Shown here: positions 1 to 7,462 of the stretch, piece by piece
How the letters are laid out: each line of letters begins with the position of its first letter
Position numbering within the stretch: position 1 is the stretch's first letter
From: Clostridium sp.
Lineage (GTDB): Bacteria; Bacillota; Clostridia; Lachnospirales; Lachnospiraceae
Assembly (NCBI GenBank): GCA_023664325.1
Contig: JAMPFS010000066.1
Location: 1 to 13,550 of the forward strand
Direction: 5' to 3'
DNA length: 13,550 bases
Notes under the pieces: model-generated
Databases searched by the model: none
The model's input: the letters and a program-made list of their open reading frames with translations, nothing else
Told to the model about the DNA's origin: nothing
Program-made: the position numbers and the translations under genes

Positions 1-939
1 CAGAAACCTGCCGCACTGGAAAAACTGGTCGAGATAGCAAAAATACAAAGTACGGAGGCTTCCAATAAGATTGAAGGCATTGTTACGACAAGCACCAGAT
101 TACAACAGCTTGTTATGGAAAAGACCACGCCAAAGAATAGGGATGAGGAAGAAATCATGGGGTATCGGGATGTTTTAAATACAATCCATGAGAGCTATGA
201 ATATATTCCGATTCGTTCCTCTTATATTTTGCAGCTCCATCGAGATCTATATCAATATTCGCAGAAGGATATAGGGGGGCGGTTTAAGAATACACAGAAT
301 GTGATAGCCGAAAACCACCCGGATGGATTGCAGACAGTGCGATTTACTCCTTTGGCGTCTTATGAGACACCAGGGGCAATTGATTCCATCTGTGATAATT
401 TTAATCGGGCAATCGATGCCTGTATCGTGGATTCGCTGGTATTGATCCCGATTTTCATCAATGATTTTCTATGCATCCACCCATTCAATGACGGAAATGG
501 CCGAATGTCGCGCCTGCTCACCACACTTCTTTTATATCGGTGCGGGTATGTGGTGGGGAGATATATCAGCTTGGAGAGCAAAATAGAAAAGACCAAAGAA
601 AATTATTATGATGTATTGGAACAGTGCGGGATCGGCTGGCACGAGAATGAAAATGATCCAGCGCCATTTATAAAATATATGCTCGGAATCGTGCTGGCAG
701 CTTATAGGGATTTTGAGACCCGAATGAGTCTTGTGGATGAGAAACTGCCCGCAATAGAAATGGTTAGGAAAGCAATTTGTGAAAAAATCGGTAAATTTAC
801 GAAGAGTGAGATTATGGAACTTGTGCCGTCCTTGTCTAAGGCTTCCGTAGAAAATTCACTGACACAGCTGATGAAGGAAGGGATTGTTGACAGGCATGGA
901 AAAGGGAAAGCGACATTCTATACAAGGGCAGATGTGTAG
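1..939 (+). CDS. Fic-domain protein (protein AMPylase type), 5' end outside window
   Basis: The reading frame is open from the left edge, so the gene starts upstream; the ATG at 115 is internal. The Fic active-site motif HPFNDGNGRMSR lies at 478-513 and matches the canonical HPFxDGNGRxxR, with the catalytic His and the phosphate-binding DGNGR intact. Fic enzymes of this type usually transfer AMP from ATP to hydroxyl side chains of target proteins. SNKIEG at 61-78 fits the inhibitory motif [S/T]xxxE[G/N], whose Glu blocks ATP binding. It precedes the Fic core in the same chain, so this is a class II, self-inhibited Fic protein. The last ~60 residues, after the helical Fic core, look like a winged helix (KFTKSEIMEL...LMKEGIVDRHGKGKATFY), common in this family. 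No toxin/antitoxin partner is visible. It is convergent with the next gene. Its target is unknown. Confidence 0.93.
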   Translation, partial: QKPAALEKLVEIAKIQSTEASNKIEGIVTTSTRLQQLVMEKTTPKNRDEEEIMGYRDVLNTIHESYEYIPIRSSYILQLHRDLYQYSQKDIGGRFKNTQNVIAENHPDGLQTVRFTPLASYETPGAIDSICDNFNRAIDACIVDSLVLIPIFINDFLCIHPFNDGNGRMSRLLTTLLLYRCGYVVGRYISLESKIEKTKENYYDVLEQCGIGWHENENDPAPFIKYMLGIVLAAYRDFETRMSLVDEKLPAIEMVRKAICEKIGKFTKSEIMELVPSLSKASVENSLTQLMKEGIVDRHGKGKATFYTRADV

Positions 940-990
940 AATCATAACGAGTCCGCTTTTTGGCACACCCTAAAGGAAAAAAGCAACATT

Positions 991-1467
991 TCACAGCCTT
1001 TTTAAGTAGAGGTACGAATTTCGGTCAGGAAATTCATAGTGGATTGGCAGCTCTTCTTTCGTAATCCGCACAAATCCATTTCGCTCATAAAATTTGTGGG
1101 AAGCTGCCGCTACTGCCGGAGTATCCAGCAGCAGCATTTTATAATCGTGTCCCGCACAGAAATCAAGCAGGGATAAATATAACTGCAGCCCGACTTTCTG
1201 GCTGCGGTAATCCCTGCGGACAAAAAATTTCTTAAGTATTCCCACCCCGGCTTCTTTCCGCATCAGTCCGATTGTTCCGATTACTTCTTCTTTTTCGTTC
1301 AATGCTGTCCAAAAATAACCGCCGTTTGCGATATAGGAAGCCTTTATATCCTGCAAATCCGGCTGCTCTTCTAACGACAGGTTAATTCCCGCCTCCCTGT
1401 TTTGAATCTCTAAAATCAGTTTGATCACCTGTTCCTTATAACAGTCTTCGTATCTGGTAATTAGCAT
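991..1467 (-). CDS. GNAT-family N-acetyltransferase
   Basis: This is a 158-residue protein with the GNAT pattern. A central beta-strand region (YFWTALNEKEEVIGTIGL) is followed by the acetyl-CoA-binding segment FFVRRDYRSQKVGLQLY and a C-terminal AAASHKFYERNGFVRI, the typical 'A..FYe..GF' strand-helix. The pyrophosphate loop reads QKVGLQ, a variant of Q/RxxGxG/A lacking the last small residue. I place the start at ATG 1467, which has AAAGGAA 5 nt upstream (1473-1479); the in-frame ATG at 1491, eight codons earlier, lacks a comparable site. Such proteins acetylate small-molecule amines or protein N-termini; the substrate cannot be told from sequence. It stands alone, convergent with the Fic gene and 52 bp downstream of a broken flavodoxin-like gene. 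Confidence 0.85.
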   Translation of the reverse strand: MLITRYEDCYKEQVIKLILEIQNREAGINLSLEEQPDLQDIKASYIANGGYFWTALNEKEEVIGTIGLMRKEAGVGILKKFFVRRDYRSQKVGLQLYLSLLDFCAGHDYKMLLLDTPAVAAASHKFYERNGFVRITKEELPIHYEFPDRNSYLYLKRL

Positions 1468-1519
1468 TTTGGTTCCTTTCGTTTGTGCCACAATGAAATC
1501 GTCCGTTCAGAAGTTTCAT

Positions 1520-1894
1520 TTATATTTGTTCGCAAAAAGTCAATATTTCATTTTCTCTATGCTTTACCGCCTCTTTAAATTCTACGGAACATAACCCAAG
1601 TTTTCCAGAACATTCAATTTCCAAATGCCCATAAAAATGTTCGATACTGCCGATTATCTTTTCGCATTCCGCCATACCAGGACCAGTTCGTAATGCTATC
1701 GTATAACCTTTTTTCCCAGTACTAATAGTTGCATGTGGCTCATGGGTATTACACCACGGTGTACATCTATCAATAAATGCTTTAAATTGACCTGGAATAT
1801 CTGCCCAATATGAGGGGGAAACCGATACAATTATATCTGCCCATTCAAATTCACTCATCAGCAAATTTACATCATCGGGCTCTCTCTTGTTATC
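1520..1894 (-). pseudogene. Flavodoxin/NADPH-dependent FMN reductase family, 5'-truncated remnant
   Basis: The frame encodes the middle and end of a flavodoxin-family oxidoreductase: EWADIIVSVSPSYWADIPGQ, then FKAFIDRCTPWCNTHEPHA and a C-terminal alpha/beta segment. Family members usually run about 170-200 residues and begin with a strand plus a GSPRxxGNT-type FMN phosphate loop. That part, roughly 60-70 residues, is absent here: the frame meets a TAG stop at 1895-1897. Within it there is no convincing start; the only early candidate is TTG at 1864, without a placed ribosome binding site. A GGAGGT-like sequence at 1898-1903 lies just before the junction, as if a deletion had removed the region from start codon to about residue 65. 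Without the FMN loop the product should not bind flavin. It could alternatively be a short expressed fragment. Confidence 0.7.
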
Positions 1895-1918
1895 CTACCT
1901 CCACACTTTCATTACTCC

Positions 1919-2392
1919 TTATACAACCTGCGCATACTCTGCGGATGCCGCCCGCTGCAAATCTGCCGGTGAAAGGCATATCGTAACGCCCACCCGTCCG
2001 CCACTGACATATATTTTCTCAAGCCCTTTTGCTGACTCGTCGATTACGGTAGGAAACTGCTTTTTCATGCCAATCGGCGAGCAGCCGCCCCGGATGTACC
2101 CGGTCACTCCTGTAATATCCTTTGTGTGCAGCATTTCCACTGATTTTTCCCCTACCGCCTTCGCCGCCTTTTTCAGATTCACGGTGTCCGAAACGGGAAC
2201 AACAAACACATAACAGGAACCGCTTTTCCCCTGCATGACCAACGTTTTGTAGGCAGCTTCTACAGGCACGCCGGATAGTTCCGTGGCATGGAGTCCATCT
2301 GTAAATTCACCGCAGTCATAATGTATAACCTCGTATTCTATTTTACTCCTGTCCAGAATGCGCATGGCATTTGTCTTTTCTTCTTTCCCCAT
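1919..2392 (-). CDS. ybaK: YbaK/EbsC-type Cys-tRNA(Pro) deacylase
   Basis: The 157-residue protein matches the YbaK family along its whole length. It opens with KTNAMRILDRSKIEYEV, has the substrate-pocket region KTLVMQGKSGSCYVFVVP, then LKKAAKAVGEKSVEML and the diagnostic GYIRGGCSPIGMKKQFPT, and ends near YVSGGRVGVTICLSPADL. YbaK hydrolyses cysteine mischarged onto tRNA(Pro), acting in trans to prolyl-tRNA synthetase in the cytoplasm. ATG 2392 is chosen because AAGGAG precedes it by 9 nt and the family begins at this point; the in-frame start 17 codons upstream adds sequence with no family match. It is 72 bp downstream of the arabinofuranosidase gene and may be cotranscribed with it, but no functional link is apparent. 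Confidence 0.92.
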   Translation of the reverse strand: MGKEEKTNAMRILDRSKIEYEVIHYDCGEFTDGLHATELSGVPVEAAYKTLVMQGKSGSCYVFVVPVSDTVNLKKAAKAVGEKSVEMLHTKDITGVTGYIRGGCSPIGMKKQFPTVIDESAKGLEKIYVSGGRVGVTICLSPADLQRAASAEYAQVV

Positions 2393-2464
2393 ATCAACCA
2401 GCTCCTTGTTATACTTCCTCTTATAGATGATTGCAAAACTCAAAAAGTAAATTTGCGCAACCTC

Positions 2465-3937
2465 TTACTTCACCTGAAAAGCCAAAACGCTGCACGGAGG
2501 CACCATAATCCTGTACCCGTCTGCCGTTTTTTCATAGTCACTGTAATCCCTGCTCATCACCCTGTCCGCCTCATCAAAGGTGTTGTGATCCCTTGCCTCG
2601 CCTGTCAGAATTTGCGCAGAAAGCACTTCCCCTGCCATGCCGGATAGTTCTATTTCTGCTGCCTCTGTCAGCGACAGGTTAGACAGGGTAAGAAGCTTAC
2701 TGCCGTCCGCTGCCTCCGAGACGGTATGATTCAACATCAAAAGCCCCGCAAAGCCCGGAATTTCCTGATTTTCCAAATGGCTCTCCAACAGGGTGGCATC
2801 CTGGTGTCCTTTCAGCAGATAGAACACATAATATGTCGGCGTTTTCAGCATCCGCTCCCCTTCCGTCAATATAACCGCCTGCAGGACATTGACGACCTGC
2901 GCCAGATTCGCCATTCGGACACGGTCACAGTGCCGGTTAAATATGTGAAGGTTTGCCGCTGCCACCATGGCATCCCGCATCGTATTCTGCTGGTACAGGA
3001 ATCCGGGATTGGTGCCTTCCTCCACATCATACCAGCAGCCCCACTCATCCACAATCAGGGAAATTTCATGTGCGGGATCATATTCTTCCATGACCGCTAA
3101 ATGTCTGGTGATAATCTGCTCCATTTCCACGGTCTTTCGCAGCGTTTCATAATATTCTTCGTCTGTATAAACACAGGCTGCCCCTTTCTGGTCCCAGTTT
3201 CCGGTCGGAACCGTATAATAATGCAGGGTGATCGCCTGGGTGTGCAGGGAACTTAAATGGGAAAGCAGCCGCTTCGTCCAGTCCGTATCCTCTGCATTTG
3301 GCCCGCAAGCAATCTTATACAGCGTATTTCCACTGAAATTCTTGCAAAAGCTCTGGTAACGCCGGTACTCGGCTGCATAATATTCCGGCTCCATGTTGCC
3401 ACCGCCGCCCCAGCTCTCATTGCCTATCCCCAGATACTTTATGCGCCACGGCTCTTTATGTCCATTTTCCCTGCGCCAATTCGCCATTGGGGATTCACCG
3501 TCAAAGGTCATGTACTCTATCCATTCGGAAAGCTCCTGTACCGTACCGCTCCCCAGATTGCCAGCTATATACGGCTCACAGCCAAGCTCCTCACACAAAT
3601 CCAGAAACTCATGTGTGCCAAAGCTGTTATCCTCTACCACGCCTCCCCAGTTGGTATTTACCATGCGCTTGCGGCTTTCTTTTGGTCCCACGCCGTCCTT
3701 CCAGTGGTATTCATCTGCAAAGCAGCCTCCCGGCCACCTAAGAACCGGAATGGAAATTGCTTTCAGGGCTTCCAGAACATCCTTGCGCATTCCTCTCACA
3801 TTGGAAATCGGGGAATTTTCTCCGACATATAATCCCCCATAGATGCACCTTCCCAAATGCTCCGAAAAATGCCCGTAAATCTCCTTGTGAATCTTTGACT
3901 GCCTCTTATCCGGAAAAACCACCAATTTCGCTTTCAT
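2465..3937 (-). CDS. abfA: GH51 alpha-L-arabinofuranosidase, intracellular
   Basis: The 490-residue protein matches glycoside hydrolase family 51 in length and motifs. The N-terminal YGHFSEHLGRCIYGGLY and RWPGGCFADEYHWKDGVGP are family hallmarks of the (beta/alpha)8 barrel. The acid/base is Glu174 in GIGNESWGGGG and the nucleophile is Glu298 in VDEWG. The C-terminal ~120 residues form the usual beta-sandwich ending LAFQVK. It removes terminal alpha-L-arabinofuranosyl groups from arabinan or arabinoxylan oligosaccharides. There is no signal peptide, so it acts in the cytoplasm on imported oligosaccharides. ATG 3937 is supported by GGAGG 9 nt upstream; a TTG seven codons earlier overlaps that site and is rejected. 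A promoter lies immediately upstream. No arabinose utilisation or transport gene adjoins it in the window. Confidence 0.95.
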   Translation of the reverse strand: MKAKLVVFPDKRQSKIHKEIYGHFSEHLGRCIYGGLYVGENSPISNVRGMRKDVLEALKAISIPVLRWPGGCFADEYHWKDGVGPKESRKRMVNTNWGGVVEDNSFGTHEFLDLCEELGCEPYIAGNLGSGTVQELSEWIEYMTFDGESPMANWRRENGHKEPWRIKYLGIGNESWGGGGNMEPEYYAAEYRRYQSFCKNFSGNTLYKIACGPNAEDTDWTKRLLSHLSSLHTQAITLHYYTVPTGNWDQKGAACVYTDEEYYETLRKTVEMEQIITRHLAVMEEYDPAHEISLIVDEWGCWYDVEEGTNPGFLYQQNTMRDAMVAAANLHIFNRHCDRVRMANLAQVVNVLQAVILTEGERMLKTPTYYVFYLLKGHQDATLLESHLENQEIPGFAGLLMLNHTVSEAADGSKLLTLSNLSLTEAAEIELSGMAGEVLSAQILTGEARDHNTFDEADRVMSRDYSDYEKTADGYRIMVPPCSVLAFQVK

Positions 3938-3976
3938 TGTCCCATTCCTCCACAACAAAATTTAATGTATTAACAT

Positions 3977-4005
3977 ATCATACCATATAAAATTGGTGAC
4001 AGCAA
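3977..4005 (-). promoter_or_regulatory. Candidate sigma-A promoter for the arabinofuranosidase gene
   Basis: Reading the - strand, TTGCTG (4000-4005) is separated by exactly 17 bp from TATGAT (3977-3982). The -10 matches 5 of 6 consensus bases and the -35 matches 3 of 6. It sits about 40 bp upstream of ATG 3937, in the only long gap between the ATP-grasp operon and the GH51 gene, so the GH51 gene can be transcribed separately. No clear cre site or operator palindrome was seen nearby. Confidence 0.5.
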
Positions 4006-4045
4006 TCATGCTTTCGACTCCGCAAATGCCCTAATTCCACTGGTT

Positions 4046-4975
4046 TCAATATTTCTCAATCAGCTTTACCACTGCTGTATCGGCATAGGTCAACGGCTCA
4101 TTATGGATAAAAAAGACAACCCGGTTTGAAGGAGCATACAGTGTTTCCAAAATATCTCCCTCATACGGATTCAGAATATTCGCCAGCGGCTGCCCGGTTC
4201 GGACTTCCTCCCCTGCCTTTACCATAGGCTCAAATATACCGGATTTCGCTGTTTTTATCAAAATCATATTCTCGTCATGTACAACTTTGGAAGGCAGGCT
4301 TTCCGGTATACTGTATTTTATCATTCCCTGATGGGACAAAAAATTCATGACTGCCAACACTGCCTGACCGGCACTGTTTTGGTCAATCCGTGCCGTGGTA
4401 GAGGTATACAATGAAAATGCCTGCGTATCCCACACCTGCCAATTATAGTTCAAAGTTGCCGTATCATAAGGCCTTACCTTCCGCACAATCACATACGGCA
4501 GTCCAAACTGCTTGGCGGTTTCCGGATCGCTGTATCCCTCGTCCATCAGCCGCACATGCGGAACAAAATCTCCCGGCATATAAAAAGAAGTAAACTGGAT
4601 ACCAAACGTATACTCTGAAATTTCCTTAAAAACACCATCTGCAATTCTCTGGGTTGTCTCCCCTAAATCATATCCGGGAAACATCCGGTTGATATCCGTG
4701 TTATCGGTTGGCCAGAACCTTTTTTGGATATTCATGGAGTACGGATTAATCGAAGGGATAATCAGGATTTTATGCCCTTCGGCAATTCTCCCCTCGTCCT
4801 CTAACTGTTTCATTTTTTTGACTAATTGTGAGCAGCAATACATCTGCTGTACCTCATTTCCCCTCGAACTTCCCACAATACAGACCGATTTATTTCCGGT
4901 TCCAAATTCATAACCCGTCACACGAAAAGTATCCCGGTATAATCCTTTCAGTTCGTAAATGATTCTTTTATTCAT
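4046..4975 (-). CDS. Aspartoacylase/succinylglutamate desuccinylase-family paralogue lacking zinc ligands (predicted inactive)
   Basis: This 309-residue protein has the architecture of the M14-like AstE/AspA family: an alpha/beta hydrolase core (about 1-225) and a C-terminal beta-barrel of lipoyl-like type (about 235-309; SGIFEPMVKAGEEVRTGQPL). It aligns with the next gene upstream, for example PSINPYSMNIQKRF with PAMNPLGIDSITRG and DINRMFPG with DLDMNRLFPG. The catalytic positions are replaced. The GxHGDE zinc motif reads GSSRGNE (Arg38 for His, Glu41 kept), the second zinc His is Gln127 (GIQF), and the catalytic Glu is Tyr190. The Asn96-Arg97 substrate-binding pair remains. I infer a non-catalytic partner, binding protein or regulator. 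ATG 4975 is preferred over GTG 4981, which leaves only 1 nt after the AAGGAGG site. It overlaps the upstream stop by 8 bp, so translation is probably coupled. Confidence 0.85.
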   Translation of the reverse strand: MNKRIIYELKGLYRDTFRVTGYEFGTGNKSVCIVGSSRGNEVQQMYCCSQLVKKMKQLEDEGRIAEGHKILIIPSINPYSMNIQKRFWPTDNTDINRMFPGYDLGETTQRIADGVFKEISEYTFGIQFTSFYMPGDFVPHVRLMDEGYSDPETAKQFGLPYVIVRKVRPYDTATLNYNWQVWDTQAFSLYTSTTARIDQNSAGQAVLAVMNFLSHQGMIKYSIPESLPSKVVHDENMILIKTAKSGIFEPMVKAGEEVRTGQPLANILNPYEGDILETLYAPSNRVVFFIHNEPLTYADTAVVKLIEKY

Positions 4976-5927
4976 ATCCACACACCTCCTTTTTCAGCAG
5001 CCTTCCCATAAGAGAACCCTCCACGACAACCGGATAATCCCTTATCGTAAACAACATGCCATCTTCCGGTGCGCACACTTCATCTAATACTTTTCCGCAT
5101 AGCGGGTCTACGATCCGCCCAATCATTTCACCTTTTTTCATTTTTGCGCCATGCTGTACGGTCGGGATAAACACACCGCCAACACTGGCATTCAAATAAC
5201 TGACATCTTCCGGGTTGCAGGAAATAATCGGCTTTCTGACCGGCTTTACTTCCCCGTTCCAGATTCCCAGTTTTTTCATCAAATGGAAAATTCCATCTAC
5301 CATCTGGTCGCCATAACTCTGCGTGATCCGCATCCCCACACCCATTTCCACGACCAGCACCGGCGTGCCGATACGGTTTAAGCTATAGGCAAAGGTGGAT
5401 TCCAACACGGTACTGGCTCCATGCACCCAGATAAAATCAACGTTAGCCGCCTTAGCCAGCGGCACCAGAAGCTCCTGATGCAACTCATTAATGCGAATCT
5501 GCGGTATTTCTGTCAGATAAATATTGCTGGCATGAATATCCAGCACGCAGTCAGAGCCAGACACATCTTCCACAATCCGGGCAGTTAAATACTCCGTCAT
5601 GCTGCCGTCAATATCTCCCGGAAACAGGCGGTTCATATCCAAATCAAACGCCGGGATTCCTCTGGTAATCGAATCAATCCCTAACGGATTCATTGCCGGA
5701 TAAATATCAACAATGCCGGTAAGACATTCCCTGTTCTGCTCTATGCGGCGCTGCAATTCAAAACAGACATACTGCCCTTCCAGTTCATCACCGTGGATAC
5801 CCGTAACAATGCTGATGCGTTTCATATCCTCTATCGATGTGCCAACCGCTTCCGGAACAATACGGTTCCTTTTGATTTCCAGCACCTCATCTACCGGCAG
5901 CCCTACCGCTGCTATTGTCTTTATCAT
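4968..5927 (-). CDS. Aspartoacylase/succinylglutamate desuccinylase-family zinc hydrolase (intact)
   Basis: The 319-residue protein has all expected catalytic elements of the AstE/AspA branch of M14-like zinc carboxypeptidases. These are zinc ligands His45 and Glu48 in GIHGDELEG and His132 in VLDIHAS, substrate-binding Asn99-Arg100 in DLDMNRLFPG, and a general-base Glu194 in VLVVEMG. A C-terminal lipoyl-like barrel (about 240-315; GGVFIPTVQHGAKMKKGEMI) follows. The family hydrolyses amide bonds between an acyl group and an amino acid, such as N-acetylaspartate or N-succinylglutamate. True AstE is unlikely because no arginine succinyltransferase gene is present; the substrate may be whatever the operon's ATP-grasp ligase makes. 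ATG 5927 has AAAGGA 9 nt upstream, while the 18 preceding in-frame codons have no family match. It lies 28 bp after the transglutaminase gene and overlaps the inactive paralogue. Confidence 0.9.
   Translation of the reverse strand: MIKTIAAVGLPVDEVLEIKRNRIVPEAVGTSIEDMKRISIVTGIHGDELEGQYVCFELQRRIEQNRECLTGIVDIYPAMNPLGIDSITRGIPAFDLDMNRLFPGDIDGSMTEYLTARIVEDVSGSDCVLDIHASNIYLTEIPQIRINELHQELLVPLAKAANVDFIWVHGASTVLESTFAYSLNRIGTPVLVVEMGVGMRITQSYGDQMVDGIFHLMKKLGIWNGEVKPVRKPIISCNPEDVSYLNASVGGVFIPTVQHGAKMKKGEMIGRIVDPLCGKVLDEVCAPEDGMLFTIRDYPVVVEGSLMGRLLKKEVCGYE
4984..4991 (-). promoter_or_regulatory. Strong ribosome binding site inside the end of the intact hydrolase gene
   Basis: AAGGAGGT on the - strand lies within the last codons of the intact hydrolase. 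It sits 7 nt ahead of ATG 4975 when measured from AAGGAGG. It decides the start of the inactive paralogue and suggests that both proteins are made from one message at comparable levels. Confidence 0.75.
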
Positions 5928-5955
5928 ACTATACAATCCTTTCTCTTTAATATAT

Positions 5956-6744
5956 CTACTCCCGTTTTTCCACCAGAACATCTATCGTCTGCGACTGTGC
6001 TCCGCCACTCCACATCAGCCCGCGGTTAATCGCACAATCTGCCGCATCCCTGCCATGTCCAAGCTTGATGTAATGATCTAATACCAGACAGTCATTCGTC
6101 GGGTCAAATGCCACCCACCTGCCGTCACAAAATGCTTCCACCCACGCATGGCTGGCTCCTTCGCCAACAATCAGCCCGCACACATAACGTGCCGGAATCC
6201 CTGCCATCCGCAGCAGTGTAACATAAATATGCGCATAATCCTGACAGACTCCCCTGCCCAGTTTCCACGCCTCCTCCGCCGTAGTATGAACCTGCGTAGC
6301 ACCCGCCACATAGGAAAAATCCTCATGCAGCCGATGCATCCATGCCATGCATATCTCATAATGGCTGCTGTACTTTGAAAAATCACAGGTCTGATAATAT
6401 TGACAAAGCTCGGAACCGGGTATGCATTTGCCATGCGGAACACGGAATACACCGGTCATGGAATCCCAGCCTGCCTCCTCATAATCCGTCTGGAGAATTT
6501 CCACATCACCGGCTGCCCGGAAAATGAATTGATTATGCGGCTCTGTCTCACAGCCATATATCTGCCTGTTTCCAAAAGAATCCTCTCCGCAGGAATACTC
6601 TGTCTCCGGCAGTACAGAAAGCTCCATTCCCAGTAAATGCTGTCTCGCATCTTCCCTCGGAATACACTTGATTGTAAAATAACATCTGCCGACATGCTCC
6701 TCATATTTTATCTCCATTTTATACTCAAAATGCAGCACTGCCAC
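5956..6744 (-). CDS. Transglutaminase-like cysteine peptidase/amidase
   Basis: This 262-residue protein has an N-terminal beta-rich domain (about 1-105) of the type found in bacterial transglutaminase-like proteins, then a transglutaminase core. The Cys-His-Asp triad is visible: Cys167 in GRGVCQDYAH, His199 in GEGASHAWVEAF and Asp214 in FDPTND. The conserved stretch AHIYVTLLRMAGIPARYVCG joins the first two. Bacterial members usually act as peptidases or amidases rather than protein cross-linkers. No signal peptide is present, so it is cytoplasmic. GTG 6744 is the start, with AGGAGT about 6 nt upstream and the family N-terminus beginning there. It sits between the alpha-E and hydrolase genes, the usual company of this type of transglutaminase. 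In published genomic predictions the trio with ATP-grasp and alpha-E is linked to making or cleaving peptide-like conjugates. Confidence 0.92.
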   Translation of the reverse strand: MAVLHFEYKMEIKYEEHVGRCYFTIKCIPREDARQHLLGMELSVLPETEYSCGEDSFGNRQIYGCETEPHNQFIFRAAGDVEILQTDYEEAGWDSMTGVFRVPHGKCIPGSELCQYYQTCDFSKYSSHYEICMAWMHRLHEDFSYVAGATQVHTTAEEAWKLGRGVCQDYAHIYVTLLRMAGIPARYVCGLIVGEGASHAWVEAFCDGRWVAFDPTNDCLVLDHYIKLGHGRDAADCAINRGLMWSGGAQSQTIDVLVEKRE

Positions 6745-6790
6745 GAAACCACTCCTAACTTGCCTGTACTATTATCGGAGTTGCACTTTT

Positions 6791-7462
6791 TTATGCAGTT
6801 CCGACGATTGCCTCAACATTTGATACAATCTTATAGTAATCCAAATCCGGATTTTCCACAAGCCTTTTCAGTTCTTCCAGCCTGTCCCTGTCATAAATCA
6901 ATCCGCTTCTCTCCACCCGTGGAACCATGCGGCACACTTCCCTTACGAGTTCTTCCTGCGATACCTTAAGCCTTGCATACATATCAATACGCTCAATCCG
7001 TTTTCCCGCTTTAATCATGTTCCGCACCTGCTCCGAATCAATCCGATCATCGGCAATTCCCCAGAACGATAAGATATGGTCGAGAAGATACTGCAGTTCT
7101 ATCAGCGGCGACTTACTCACTGCCGCCTTATTCATGTCATAAATGGCAAGCTGGATATAAGAAAGCGTTTCCGAACCGATACTCTCCCGAAGCACAATGG
7201 CATTATCATACGCCCGGTTAAGATTGCTGATAATGGAATCCGGGTTATCCGCATCAAAGGGATAACGCCTGAGAAAATCTTCCTTTGATGTATAAATATT
7301 GGGAATGTCAATGGATTCACAAAATGCCTGATAACTGTCAACTGTTTCATCAATCATGCTGTCAAACTTCGGAAAATAGAAACGAAGCGTTGTGTACACA
7401 CGTTCCGTGTATCTTCCCAGCCAAAATAAATGGTCTGCCTGTTCTACTGATATAATACCCAT
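6791..7462 (-). CDS. Alpha-E domain protein (DUF403 type), short form
   Basis: The 223-residue protein is predicted almost wholly helical. It begins with the alpha-E signature ISVEQADHLFWLGRYTERVYTT, comparable to the family's 'LYWLGRYxER' helix, and carries further conserved stretches around YDNAIVLRESIG and IERIDMYARL. The biochemical role of alpha-E is unknown; it occurs next to, or fused with, circularly permuted ATP-grasp domains, so it probably supports the ligase reaction. Many family members are about 300 residues, so this is a compact version, with no frameshift or stop to suggest damage. ATG 7462 lies 19 bp inside the ATP-grasp gene, so translation is likely coupled. The nearest AGGAGG is about 12 nt upstream, a rather long spacing. 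The transglutaminase gene follows after 46 bp. Confidence 0.88.
   Translation of the reverse strand: MGIISVEQADHLFWLGRYTERVYTTLRFYFPKFDSMIDETVDSYQAFCESIDIPNIYTSKEDFLRRYPFDADNPDSIISNLNRAYDNAIVLRESIGSETLSYIQLAIYDMNKAAVSKSPLIELQYLLDHILSFWGIADDRIDSEQVRNMIKAGKRIERIDMYARLKVSQEELVREVCRMVPRVERSGLIYDRDRLEELKRLVENPDLDYYKIVSNVEAIVGTA

Noticed and set aside
115..939. ATG at 115 as the start of the Fic gene
   Set aside because: The frame is open to position 1 and carries the family's inhibitory motif at 61-78, so the gene starts outside the window.
955..984. Possible hairpin GCTTTTT/AAAAAGC between the convergent Fic and GNAT genes
   Set aside because: Stem is almost all A-T with a large loop; too weak to call a terminator, although a convergent gap is where one would be expected.
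1492..1519. Inverted repeat AATGAAA/TTTCATT around the gap between the GNAT gene and the flavodoxin remnant
   Set aside because: Short A-T-rich stem with a 15-nt loop and no T-tract on the - strand; likely chance.
2424..2460. Possible terminator after the arabinofuranosidase gene (GCAAA/TTTTGC-like pairing)
   Set aside because: Only about five weak base pairs; no convincing stem-loop.
3257..3832. Long + strand open frames opposite the arabinofuranosidase gene (also 3393-3842 and others)
   Set aside because: They lie wholly antisense to well-matched genes, have no recognisable family features and reflect codon composition of the real gene.
3921..3940. Catabolite-responsive (cre) site overlapping the arabinofuranosidase start codon
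   Set aside because: Only the left half resembles the consensus; the right half lacks the required CA end.
4968..5927. Annotation as succinylglutamate desuccinylase (AstE) of arginine catabolism
   Set aside because: No other arginine succinyltransferase pathway gene is present; operon context points to a different substrate, so only the family is named.
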